DNA of 64,000 nt from Candidatus Poribacteria bacterium (GTDB lineage Bacteria; Poribacteria; WGA-4E; UBA9662), in the NCBI GenBank assembly GCA_012963885.1, contig DTUY01000052.1, forward strand, positions 1 through 64,000, in the 5' to 3' direction. This document shows positions 56,458 through 64,000 of the stretch, in pieces (within the stretch, counting starts at the first letter, position 1; each line of letters starts with the position of its first letter). A model generated the notes under the pieces. The model was not told where the DNA came from. It ran no database searches and saw only the letters and a list, made by a program, of their open reading frames with translations. A program made the translations under genes and the position numbers.

Positions 56458-56868
56458 ATGCCGAATTCGTTTGAAGAAGAGCGAGTTTTAAAACAGAAAT
56501 CATTTCCCTTTATTGGGATGCTTACGGTTTTAAGTCTCTCCGCTTTGGTTCTATCCTATATTTTCACAGCTCCTACTTTAAAAGAACAAGATCCTATCTC
56601 CCAACTTCTTTTTAACGATAAGTCTATAATTCGTAGAAGACCCACCTTAGACTCTGTTCCATTTGCTCAAGCCCATGAGGGAACGAAACTGGAAATTATG
56701 CAAATAAAATCTGATTGGATTCAAGTCAGGGTTAAAACAAATATTGTAGGCTGGGTACAAAGTGATCATGTAACCGTTGTTCCTTCGCCTTCTTTAAAGC
56801 CAAACTATCGGCAGATCGCTAGAAAAAACATAATTTTTTTGGTTAATAAGATTGGATTAACTTTTTGA
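56458..56868 (+). CDS. Membrane-anchored SH3b-domain protein
   Basis: The 136-residue protein has one transmembrane segment (IGMLTVLSLSALVLSYIF, residues 20-38) and a bacterial SH3 domain (IIRRRPTLDSVPFAQAHEGT, KLEIMQIKSDWIQVRV, GWVQSDHVTVV). SH3b domains bind peptidoglycan or polyproline-like ligands. It is five bases after the previous gene and closes the long flagellar-envelope run; no terminator is obvious behind it. Confidence 0.75.
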   Translation: MPNSFEEERVLKQKSFPFIGMLTVLSLSALVLSYIFTAPTLKEQDPISQLLFNDKSIIRRRPTLDSVPFAQAHEGTKLEIMQIKSDWIQVRVKTNIVGWVQSDHVTVVPSPSLKPNYRQIARKNIIFLVNKIGLTF

Positions 56869-57100
56869 GTCATCCTTAATTGTCTCAGCCCATTTCATCG
56901 GAGCTACCGTAATTTTCCCGTTTTTTCTTGCTAGAACAGTTCACATCTCAATTCTGGTAACACCTTCAAAACAGAGAAAATCAAAGATATTCCGCGCCGA
57001 CCAACGGATCTAATAAAAGCAAGGTTTCGGTCAAAAATAGCCTAAATTGACATCATAGACACCCAAGAGTATAATTTTGCCAATCTATGGGAGTGGGATC

Positions 57101-58084
57101 TTGGGACACAATCAAAAATCAATTACTGTTGGTGAATTACAAGCATTACCAGGGGAAAGAACTGAGGGGAAAATTCCAGTTGGTGAAATGCAGGATGGAA
57201 CATCTATAGGATTGCCTGCTGTTTTGATTAATGGGGTAGCTGATGGAAAGACGATTTATCTTCAAGCGGTAAGTGATGGTGATGAGCTGAATGGAATAGC
57301 TGTTATCCATGAAGTTCTACGTCAAGTATCTCCTGATATTTTACGTGGGAAAGTTATTGCGATTCCGATTGTTAATTTTCACGCTTTTCACGCGAAACAG
57401 GCTTACAGTCCTGTCGACAACCTGAAAATGAATAGATGTTTTCCAGGTAAAGCCAATGGAACTTCAAGCGAACGAATCGCCCATTATTTGTTTAATAATG
57501 CTGTAAAACAAGCAGATGTTTGTATAGATTTACATCAAAGTGGGGTTAAGCCGATGATTGATGAGGTCAGAGTGAGAGTTAGTCATGATCATCCGCTTCA
57601 TGAAGCGTGTCTTAAACTCGCAAGGGCTTTTGGTATCGGATATATTCTTGATCAAAAAGGGCCGAAGGGACAACTGGCACAAGTTGCTCCAGATATTGGG
57701 ATTCCAACAATCGATCCAGAGTTAGGTGGCTGTCATGGTTGGAATCATCTGAGTATTTCAAAGGGAATTCGTGGGATACTGAATATATTGAAAACTTATG
57801 ATTTCATTGATGGTGAACCGGAGATTCCTTCAGAGCAGTTTGTTGCACACCAATTTGTTCCGGTTGTGAGCAATCATGGTGGCTTTGTTCGCTATCAGGT
57901 TACATTGACAGATTATATTGAAACCGGCCAACCGATCGCGGAGATTCATGATGTGTTTGGTAACCTGCGTGAAGTAATTCATTCACCGGCAGACGGTGTT
58001 TTTTGGTCCCAACCAATTTATCCGATGGTGGCGAGCGGCGGATCAATTGGAAAAATTGGGGTTGAGGCAGTATTGGATATATAA
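57101..58084 (+). CDS. Succinylglutamate desuccinylase/aspartoacylase family (M14-like) hydrolase
   Basis: A 327-residue zinc-hydrolase-like protein. IYLQAVSDGDELNGIAVIHE is the metal-site strand, where most relatives have HGDE; the first ligand His is replaced by Asp here. DLHQSGVKP carries another His ligand, and MNRCFPGK and TIDPELGG are family landmarks; the end VSNHGGFVRYQVTLTDYI and GQPIAEIHDVFGN is the usual barrel lid. It would remove an acyl group from an amine. The frame opens at TTG 57077, but GGGAGTGG just ahead of TTG 57101 makes that the better start. The gene overlaps the next by one base (TAATG). Confidence 0.82.
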   Translation: MGHNQKSITVGELQALPGERTEGKIPVGEMQDGTSIGLPAVLINGVADGKTIYLQAVSDGDELNGIAVIHEVLRQVSPDILRGKVIAIPIVNFHAFHAKQAYSPVDNLKMNRCFPGKANGTSSERIAHYLFNNAVKQADVCIDLHQSGVKPMIDEVRVRVSHDHPLHEACLKLARAFGIGYILDQKGPKGQLAQVAPDIGIPTIDPELGGCHGWNHLSISKGIRGILNILKTYDFIDGEPEIPSEQFVAHQFVPVVSNHGGFVRYQVTLTDYIETGQPIAEIHDVFGNLREVIHSPADGVFWSQPIYPMVASGGSIGKIGVEAVLDI

Positions 58085-60444
58085 TGATTTATAAAGTGCA
58101 CAAACCAAAAATCTATATTCTCATTCTGTCATTCGCAATGATGATCTTGTTGGCTTCAACTGTAGGTGCAGTAAAGAAAATGACACAGTTGCCGTCAAAT
58201 TCAGTTGCTACTAGTGATGGAGCACTGGCAACTTTTTTCAATCCTGCGGGAGTAGCCCCTCTTAGTGGTGTTGATTTGTGTTACTTACGTACCTACGATG
58301 GGGATTCAAGGGGAGACGATGCGCTTTTTTTAGCAACGGCAAAATCCGGCTTGGGATTGGAATTTATTGAGACAGGAAATGGTGTTTCATTCAAACGCTA
58401 TACAGTTACTAATGGCACTCGGTTGCTTGGATCACTGTACTTAGGTACAAGTTATAGTTGGATTAACGCAAACTTGACTGACTATGATAGATCTAATTAT
58501 CAGAATTACGACAATTTCTCGTCGTGGTCACTGGGATTGATGTTTCGACGAAGTAATTTATCGATTGGTACCGTTGCACGTGATTTAAATCGTCCTGCGT
58601 TAGTTGGTGGCCGGACCTATGATTTTGGAATAGCTATACGTCCAAATACCTCTCGCATTACGTTTTCGTTAGATTTAAGAAAAGTAGAGGATGCAGGTGG
58701 TATTGGTATCCGTTACGGTTTAGATATTCGGCCAATAGATTTCTTAACTTTTCGTACCGGTTATTGGAATGATAAGAGTTTCGATATTCGATTTGGCGTC
58801 AATCTAGGCTATATGGGATTAGGTGCTTTCCGGGCATTTTCACCAAATAAGAAATTAAAAACTGGCGTTGGAGAATTTCGCATTTCGCAGCCGAGCCGAA
58901 CGAGACCAAGACGTAAGATTTTTCTTGATATAGAAATGAGCGAAATAGATTATTCATTGCAAACTGCCAAGGATGATCAATCCGTTGTTGGCGTTTTGGT
59001 TCGAATTGGTGGGAGTGATGTTGGAGTTGCACAGATGCAGGAGCGCCGAAACCTACTTAAACAGTTTGGAGACGCAGGCAAAGAGGTTATTTGTTACGGT
59101 AAGATCTGTTCAACGGGAGCCTATATGCTGGCTTCAGTATCTAGCCAAATTTTCCTTCATCCCTTGGGAACTGTAGATTTGATTGGTGTGCGAAGTGAAC
59201 TGACGTTTTTAAAGACTCTTATGGATCAATTGGGCGTTCATAGTGATTTCGAGCGGATTGGAGAATACAAGTCGGCAACTGAAAGGTTTACCCGTTCTGA
59301 AATGTCAGAAGTTTATCGTGAACAGACCAATAGTTTAATTGATGATATTTATGACCAAATTATACGGATGATTGCAGAAGGACGAAATTGGACTCCGGAG
59401 CAGGTTGAAGACTTAATTAATCAAGGACCTTTTACGGCTAAACAAGCATTGGAGAATAATCTTGTAGACCAACTTATTTACGAAGATGAAATCGAAGAAC
59501 TGATCGATAGTAAAAAGTCGGATTTGGTAAAAGGTGATCGTTATTTTGGTCAAGCCTACCATGATTATAACTGGAAAGTTAGTGCTTCAAAGATTGCCAT
59601 TATTTATGCCGTTGGTGACATGATAACAGGTAAAAGTTTTGCAAATCCCTTCACGGGTGGCGTGTTTATGGGATCTGATACGATTGCAGAAGCAATCAGG
59701 TCGGTTAGGGAGGATAATTCTATTAAAGCTGTTGTTCTGCGGATTGATAGTGGTGGTGGATTTGTGTTGGCAGCGGATGAAATCTGGCGAGAATTGCAAC
59801 TCCTAAAACAGGACGGGAAACCTCTCATTGTATCAATGGGAGACATAGCGGCGTCAGGTGGATATTATATCGCCACGCTGGCTGACCAGATTATTGCTGA
59901 GCCGAGTACGATTACGGGATCAATTGGTGTTTTTACCGGCAGGTTGAATTTGAAAAGATTGTATGAAAAGATTGGTATCAACAAAGAGATTATTAAGCGT
60001 GGTAAAAATGCAGACTTTTATAGCGATTACAGCGATTATTCTGAAACACATCAACAGGTCATGAGAGCATCAGTTGAGGAAATTTACGACAGTTTTGTTG
60101 CCAAAGTTGCAAACGGTCGCGGAATGACCAAAGAAGAGGTAGATCAAGTCGCACGTGGTCGTGTATGGACAGGTCGTCAGGCGCATGAGATTGGGTTAGT
60201 TGATCAATTGGGCGGTTTGGATCTCGCTTTGTCAGTTGCACGAAAGGAAGCGGGATTGGTGAGTCAGCAAGTTGAACTCGTATCTTTGCCTCAGGCAACT
60301 TGGCTATATAGTCTTTTAAATAACATAGTAGCTTTCGATCTGGGTATTTCGGATATTAATTCTAGAAGGAGGCAAATTTCACAGCAGTTAAGTCAAGATC
60401 GAGTTTTCTTAATGACATCGTACAATTTGCATATTCTGGATTGA
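58084..60444 (+). CDS. sppA: SppA-type signal peptide peptidase fused to an outer-membrane-barrel-like N-terminus
   Basis: The 786-residue protein starts with a signal peptide (to about residue 30) and a region (30-280) with the style of a PorV/FadL-type barrel: SDGALATFFNPAGVAPLSG, alternating aromatic strands such as LYLGTSYSWINANLTDY. From residue 285 it is SppA (S49): the first repeat has the general base K396 in RIGEYKSATERF, the second the nucleophile S591 in GDIAASGGYYIA, with TITGSIGVFTGR and GRVWTGRQAHEIGLVDQLGG. SppA degrades leftover signal peptides in the membrane. The barrel-like part is not part of the E. coli enzyme and would place the protease at the outer membrane. The frame is continuous. 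Confidence 0.88.
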   Translation: MIYKVHKPKIYILILSFAMMILLASTVGAVKKMTQLPSNSVATSDGALATFFNPAGVAPLSGVDLCYLRTYDGDSRGDDALFLATAKSGLGLEFIETGNGVSFKRYTVTNGTRLLGSLYLGTSYSWINANLTDYDRSNYQNYDNFSSWSLGLMFRRSNLSIGTVARDLNRPALVGGRTYDFGIAIRPNTSRITFSLDLRKVEDAGGIGIRYGLDIRPIDFLTFRTGYWNDKSFDIRFGVNLGYMGLGAFRAFSPNKKLKTGVGEFRISQPSRTRPRRKIFLDIEMSEIDYSLQTAKDDQSVVGVLVRIGGSDVGVAQMQERRNLLKQFGDAGKEVICYGKICSTGAYMLASVSSQIFLHPLGTVDLIGVRSELTFLKTLMDQLGVHSDFERIGEYKSATERFTRSEMSEVYREQTNSLIDDIYDQIIRMIAEGRNWTPEQVEDLINQGPFTAKQALENNLVDQLIYEDEIEELIDSKKSDLVKGDRYFGQAYHDYNWKVSASKIAIIYAVGDMITGKSFANPFTGGVFMGSDTIAEAIRSVREDNSIKAVVLRIDSGGGFVLAADEIWRELQLLKQDGKPLIVSMGDIAASGGYYIATLADQIIAEPSTITGSIGVFTGRLNLKRLYEKIGINKEIIKRGKNADFYSDYSDYSETHQQVMRASVEEIYDSFVAKVANGRGMTKEEVDQVARGRVWTGRQAHEIGLVDQLGGLDLALSVARKEAGLVSQQVELVSLPQATWLYSLLNNIVAFDLGISDINSRRRQISQQLSQDRVFLMTSYNLHILD

Positions 60445-60464
60445 GGAAATGAGGACTGTTAGTA

Positions 60465-61118
60465 GTGAATTGGAATAATGTTTCGCCTGCCGTTTATGAG
60501 CAGCACCGAAAAAGGATGATCCGTAAACAAATCCAGAAGCGGGGTATTCATGATCAAGTAGTGTTGGATGCCATGTTGAATATACCACGTCATCTATTTA
60601 TGAGGTCAGATATGAGGAGTAAATCGTATCACGATCGGGCTGCTCCAATTGATTGCCAGCAGACAATTTCTCAGCCCTACATTGTTGCTCTTATGACGGA
60701 ATTGTTAGAACTGGAATCTCAATCGAAGGTTCTTGAGATTGGTACGGGTAGTGGTTATCAGACTGCTGTTTTAGCCGAAATTGTCGATAAAGTATATACA
60801 GTTGAGATTATTCAAAAACTGGCCGATGGGGCGTTGGAACTTCTTAGTTCACTTGGATATAAGAATATTGAATCGAAAATTGGTAATGGTTACCACGGTT
60901 GGGAAGATCATGCGCCTTATGACCGCATCATCGTAACTGCTGCCCCTCCTGCTATCCCAAATATGCTGATTGATCAACTTAGCGTTGATGGCCGGCTAGT
61001 AATACCTGTTGGAAAGGTTGACCAAGATCTAATGCTGGTTACGAAGACCATCGGAGGAGTTGAACGAAGAGTGATATCTGGAGTCAGATTTGTTTTGATG
61101 GCTTCGCCCCTTGGATAA
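60465..61118 (+). CDS. pcm: Protein-L-isoaspartate O-methyltransferase
   Basis: A 217-residue enzyme with the PCMT signatures RHLFM, AAPIDCQQTISQPYIVALMT, motif I VLEIGTGSGYQTAVLAEIV, VYTVEI and YDRIIVTAAPPAIP. It methylates isoaspartyl residues so that aged proteins are repaired. GTG at 60465 starts the family sequence; GAGGAAATGAGG upstream gives the ribosome binding site. Twenty bases after sppA, so both may share a transcript; protein quality control is a common theme. It ends 88 bp before the tRNA gene. Confidence 0.94.
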   Translation: MNWNNVSPAVYEQHRKRMIRKQIQKRGIHDQVVLDAMLNIPRHLFMRSDMRSKSYHDRAAPIDCQQTISQPYIVALMTELLELESQSKVLEIGTGSGYQTAVLAEIVDKVYTVEIIQKLADGALELLSSLGYKNIESKIGNGYHGWEDHAPYDRIIVTAAPPAIPNMLIDQLSVDGRLVIPVGKVDQDLMLVTKTIGGVERRVISGVRFVLMASPLG

Positions 61119-61206
61119 GTAACAAACGTTATACGAAAAAATGAAAGAATTTTCTTGAAATCTTTGGATTGATTAAGTAGAATTTTATTTGTCCAAATTA
61201 GAATAT

Positions 61207-61279
61207 TCCTCCGTAGCTCAGTCGGTAGAGCGAGTGGCTGTTAACCACCAGGTCGGCGGTTCGAGTCCGTCCGGGGGAG
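61207..61279 (+). tRNA. tRNA-Asn (anticodon GTT)
   Basis: A complete cloverleaf of 73 bases: acceptor TCCTCCG/CGGGGGA, D-arm GCTC-AGTCGGTA-GAGC, anticodon loop CTGTTAA with GTT, T-arm GGCGG-TTCGAGT-CCGTC, discriminator G. The 3' CCA is not encoded. The top pair of the anticodon stem is an A-C mismatch. Confidence 0.96.
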
Positions 61280-61285
61280 CTTGGC

Positions 61286-61321
61286 AAAAAAGCGGTCCGA
61301 TTGATTTCGGATCGCTTTTTT
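61286..61321 (+). terminator. Rho-independent terminator after tRNA-Asn
   Basis: AAAAAAGCGGTCCG pairs with CGGATCGCTTTTTT (one G-U pair) across an eight-base loop. The A-run and T-run on both sides could stop transcription in either direction. Confidence 0.88.
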
Positions 61322-61378
61322 GTTATAATTATCTGTGATACTGTGATAGTAGAGGTATCAGGCTAAAAGAGGATAGAA

Positions 61379-62695
61379 ATGGAGAATAAAGCGGAGAACA
61401 TTGAAAACCATTCGGAAGATTTGTGTCCCCAGGATCTTTCTAGACGAAACTTCCTTAAGTTTGGAATGAACAGCTTTTTAGGTATGATAGCCTTAAAACA
61501 TCTGCAGTTACCTGTGTTTGCACAGACAGATCATATTGTTGCCTCTGCAGAGCACTGTATTGTTCTTTTTATGAATGGTGGGCCTAGCCAGCTCGACACA
61601 TTTGACCCCAAGCCTGATACTGCTAACGGTGGACCGTTCAAGGCAATCCAGACCCGTGTAAAGGGGATACAGTTTGCCGAAACGCTACCACAAGTCTCCG
61701 AACAAGCGCATCATCTATCGATAATTCGGTCGATGGTTTCACGCGAGGGAAATCACGAACGTGCAAGGTATCTGCTTCACACCGGTTATGCCCCGACTGG
61801 TTCTGTCAAGCATCCGACCTTTGGATCACTCGTGTCACATCACTTAGGCAATCCGGATTTTGAACTTCCAAACTGCGTTAGTATTAATTCTCCAAGTTTC
61901 ACCAGCGGCTTTCTGAAAGCCAAACATGATCCTTTTACAGTTAATAATCCGATGGAGCCAATTGATGACATTAAATATCCGGTTCAAATGGATCAGCGTA
62001 GGTTTCAGCAACGTCTGATGTTAATGGGTGACTTGCAGGAGGATTTTCTTAAGAAACGGGTTGGTCGCAGTACGGAAGCGCATCAAGCAATATATGAAAA
62101 AGCTGACAAGATGATCAATTCCGAGAAAACAAAAGCTTTTGAATTGCATGAGGAACCGATTGCTTTACGAGAAGCCTATGGCATGAATCGCTTTGGACAA
62201 GGTTGTTTAATGGCCAGACGACTTGTTGAATCCGGTGTGAAATTTGTCGAGGTCTCATTAGATGGATGGGATACGCATAGCAACAATTTCGAGCAAGTTG
62301 GAAACCTAATGAATACCGTTGACCCCGCTTTTGCGACGTTAATCCGGGATCTGGAAGATCGAGATCTGCTTGATAAGACGATTGTTATGTGGTTAGGTGA
62401 ATTTGGACGGACACCTAAAATTAATAGTAATGAAGGCCGTGATCACTTTGCGAACGGTTGGTCGTTGGTTCTTGGTGGTGGTGGTATTCGCGGCGGTCAG
62501 GTAATTGGTTCAACAAGCGAAGATGGAATGAAAGTTGTTGATCAACCAGTGTCGGTTCAAGATGTGTTTGTATCTCTTTGCACGTCCTTCGGTATCGATC
62601 ATAACTCGGAGAATTGGTCACGAGTTGGACGACCGATTCGCGTTGTAAACGGTGGCAATATAATCAAAGGTTTGCTTAAAAATATTCAGATTTAA
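61379..62695 (+). CDS. DUF1501 family protein with Tat-type signal
   Basis: The 438-residue protein carries a twin-arginine-like leader (LSRRNFLKFGMNSFLGMIAL) and the DUF1501 fold, related to sulfatases and alkaline phosphatases: CIVLFMNGGPSQLDTFDPKP, RSMVSREGNHERARYLLHTG, EVSLDGWDTHSNNFE, MWLGEFGRTPKIN and GRDHFANGWSLVLGGGGI. Metal-ligand type Asp and His residues are kept (LDTFD, DTH, GRDH). It is exported folded to the periplasm. The family is abundant in Planctomycetes and Poribacteria-like genomes next to DUF1549/DUF1553 genes, but none is beside it here. Substrate unknown. Confidence 0.92.
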   Translation: MENKAENIENHSEDLCPQDLSRRNFLKFGMNSFLGMIALKHLQLPVFAQTDHIVASAEHCIVLFMNGGPSQLDTFDPKPDTANGGPFKAIQTRVKGIQFAETLPQVSEQAHHLSIIRSMVSREGNHERARYLLHTGYAPTGSVKHPTFGSLVSHHLGNPDFELPNCVSINSPSFTSGFLKAKHDPFTVNNPMEPIDDIKYPVQMDQRRFQQRLMLMGDLQEDFLKKRVGRSTEAHQAIYEKADKMINSEKTKAFELHEEPIALREAYGMNRFGQGCLMARRLVESGVKFVEVSLDGWDTHSNNFEQVGNLMNTVDPAFATLIRDLEDRDLLDKTIVMWLGEFGRTPKINSNEGRDHFANGWSLVLGGGGIRGGQVIGSTSEDGMKVVDQPVSVQDVFVSLCTSFGIDHNSENWSRVGRPIRVVNGGNIIKGLLKNIQI

Positions 62696-63145
62696 TCTGG
62701 TAGTATTTGTTTTTTTCAATTTTGCATGGGAAGTAATCTTTTTTGCGTACCCCGATTCATTTCACCAACCTTTCTTTTTGGTGGAATTGTCAGAAATCTT
62801 GTTGTTTTTCCCCATCGCTTTTTTCGCTCTCTGCGTACAGAATGGCCCATCAAGGTTGTTATTTTCTTTCCTCTACTGATTAAATAATCATACAAGACCG
62901 TGTTTTAGCATGATGATCAGCGTTCATTTTTCATGCTGAGATTGGCAAAACCCTGTTCAGGTCTTGCTGGATGGGACTCTGTATTTTGAGAAGGTAAAGC
63001 TTCTGTATTTTTTGTTTGCTTGTTGGGGATTCATCAAATTCTCATTTCTAGTATTTGTAAAACTTTGTTGCAATTGTCTTGTTGATTTATAATGGATGTC
63101 TTAGTTTGGCTATGATTAAGAAGTCTTGTTAGGAAAGGGATTTTT
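62696..63145 (+). other. Intergenic region, 450 bp
   Basis: Spacer between two plus-strand genes. About 65 bp after the DUF1501 stop there is a weak hairpin, CACCAA and TTGGTG around a T-rich loop (about 62762-62783), which may end transcription. AGGAAAGGGA before ATG 63146 is the ribosome binding site of the next gene. No gene is seen. Confidence 0.5.
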
Positions 63146-64000
63146 ATGAAGGTTCTCGTAGGACCAAATCACATTGGGTTGGAAAATGCAATTCCTGATC
63201 TGCAGGGGAAATTTCCTCAGTTGCAGTTTGAGAAGTGTAGTGATCGACAAAAACTTGCCGACGAAATCGTTGATGCCGATGTTTACTTCGGTTGGTTGGA
63301 CAAAGGCGTTTTTTTTGCAGCGGAAGAATTGAAGTGGATTCAGTCCCCAAGTTCGGGAATAAACCACTATTTGGCCATATCGGAATTAAAAGATAGTGAT
63401 GTTTTGTTGACAAGTGCTAGTGGAACCCATGCAGCTTGCGTAGCGGAGAGCGCATTGGGGATGATCTTTTCTTTTACGCGGGGGATTCGAAGCAGCATTT
63501 TAGGTCAATCAGAAAAAAACTGGTGTGCTCGAGAGATACGTAGTCAGCTTTCCGAACTAACTTATAGTACTATAGGTGTCATCGGTTTTGGCGCTACTGG
63601 TCGCGCTTTAGCAAAGCGTGCTTCGGCTTTTGACATGCGTGTCGTTGCTGTTGATATGTATCCGATGGACAAGCCAGAGTACGTTGAGGAATTATGGGGT
63701 ATTGATCAACTACATCATCTACTGAGAATATCGGATTATGTTGTTGTTATGGTTCCTTATACTGAACAGACCAATAAAATGATAGGTGTACATGAGCTGG
63801 AATTGATGAAGCCAAGTTCAATGCTGGTTGGAATGTCACGTGGAGGTATTATTGATCAACGGGCATTGGCAGATGCCCTAAATAAGGGATGGATTTCCGC
63901 TGCTGCGCTTGATGTTTTCGATTCAGAACCGCTACCGACAGATAGTGAATTGTGGCAATTGCAGAACTTGTTAATTACTCCGCATGTTGCTGGAGGAACT
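63146..64000 (+). CDS. D-isomer-specific 2-hydroxyacid dehydrogenase, cut by the right edge
   Basis: The first 285 codons of an NAD(P)-dependent D-2-hydroxyacid dehydrogenase are visible with no stop. The N-terminal substrate domain starts MKVLVGPNHIGLENAI; the nucleotide-binding motif is GVIGFGATGRALAKRA; VVVMVPYTEQTNKMIG, the catalytic Arg in MSRGGIIDQRALADAL, the Glu in ALDVFDSEPLP and the His in ITPHVAGG follow in family order. It reduces a 2-keto acid or oxidises the D-hydroxy acid; phosphoglycerate, glyoxylate or hydroxypyruvate types cannot be separated. The family usually has about 320 residues, so only the last helix is missing. Confidence 0.92.
   Translation, partial: MKVLVGPNHIGLENAIPDLQGKFPQLQFEKCSDRQKLADEIVDADVYFGWLDKGVFFAAEELKWIQSPSSGINHYLAISELKDSDVLLTSASGTHAACVAESALGMIFSFTRGIRSSILGQSEKNWCAREIRSQLSELTYSTIGVIGFGATGRALAKRASAFDMRVVAVDMYPMDKPEYVEELWGIDQLHHLLRISDYVVVMVPYTEQTNKMIGVHELELMKPSSMLVGMSRGGIIDQRALADALNKGWISAAALDVFDSEPLPTDSELWQLQNLLITPHVAGGT

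Noticed and set aside
1-64000. CRISPR arrays, prophage or plasmid maintenance genes
   Set aside because: No regularly spaced repeats, integrase, phage structural, partition or replication genes were seen.

Overview
The window looks like a chromosome segment of a diderm, flagellated, heterotrophic bacterium. The mix of sulfatase, phytanoyl-CoA-dioxygenase-like, SUMF1/FGE-like, DUF1501, NHL-repeat, enolase-superfamily and sugar-acid dehydratase genes, plus cohesin/dockerin modules, is what I associate with Candidatus Poribacteria and neighbouring lineages. That placement is inference; no rRNA is present. L- and P-ring genes show an outer membrane. Many genes start at TTG.

Region 1 (1-18.5 kb) is an accessory catabolic region. 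It holds an NHL propeller protein with a SelA-like PLP enzyme, an FGE-like lipoprotein, a type I sulfatase, a PhyH-family oxygenase, an enolase-superfamily enzyme, a methyltransferase/polysaccharide deacetylase pair, a family III CoA-transferase, and an IlvD/Edd dehydratase coupled to a HAD phosphatase. It is scarred: two FGE-like pseudogenes (1-550; about 4840-5715), a 1.9-kb gene with an in-frame TAG and a frameshift (9875-11759), and two IS1-family transposase remnants around the sulfatase gene.

Region 2 (18.5-28 kb) is respiratory. A TlpA-like lipoprotein (19422-20012) has an in-frame TGA exactly where the first Cys of the CxxC site belongs, followed by a hairpin with bacterial SECIS geometry, so it is a strong selenoprotein candidate. 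Then come two different succinate dehydrogenase/fumarate reductase sets facing each other: plus-strand sdhC-A-B with a membrane cytochrome b, and minus-strand sdhA-B plus an HdrB-like CCG-domain subunit.

Region 3 (28.5-57 kb) is a long plus-strand flagellar cluster: flgG, flgA, flgH, flgI, a flgJ-fliK fusion, flgD, a small flagellar operon protein, flgC, flgE, flgF, flgN, flgK, flgL. An unusual envelope module follows: a 1409-residue cohesin/dockerin protein, a lytic transglycosylase, a second cohesin-type protein, a TPR lipoprotein, a FliK-like protein, an FhlB-type export-switch protein, a PEGA/EF-hand/SUMF1 protein, a cNMP-binding-domain protein, two related periplasmic proteins and an SH3 protein. 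Tight spacing and ATGA overlaps suggest one transcription unit. The free-standing transglycosylase probably supplies the wall hydrolase that the FlgJ part lacks. flgB, fliE and the motor genes are not here.

Region 4 (57-64 kb) holds an AstE/AspA-family metallohydrolase, an SppA protease fused to an outer-membrane-barrel-like N-terminus, L-isoaspartate methyltransferase, tRNA-Asn with a terminator, a Tat-type DUF1501 protein, and the first 285 codons of a D-2-hydroxyacid dehydrogenase cut by the right edge.
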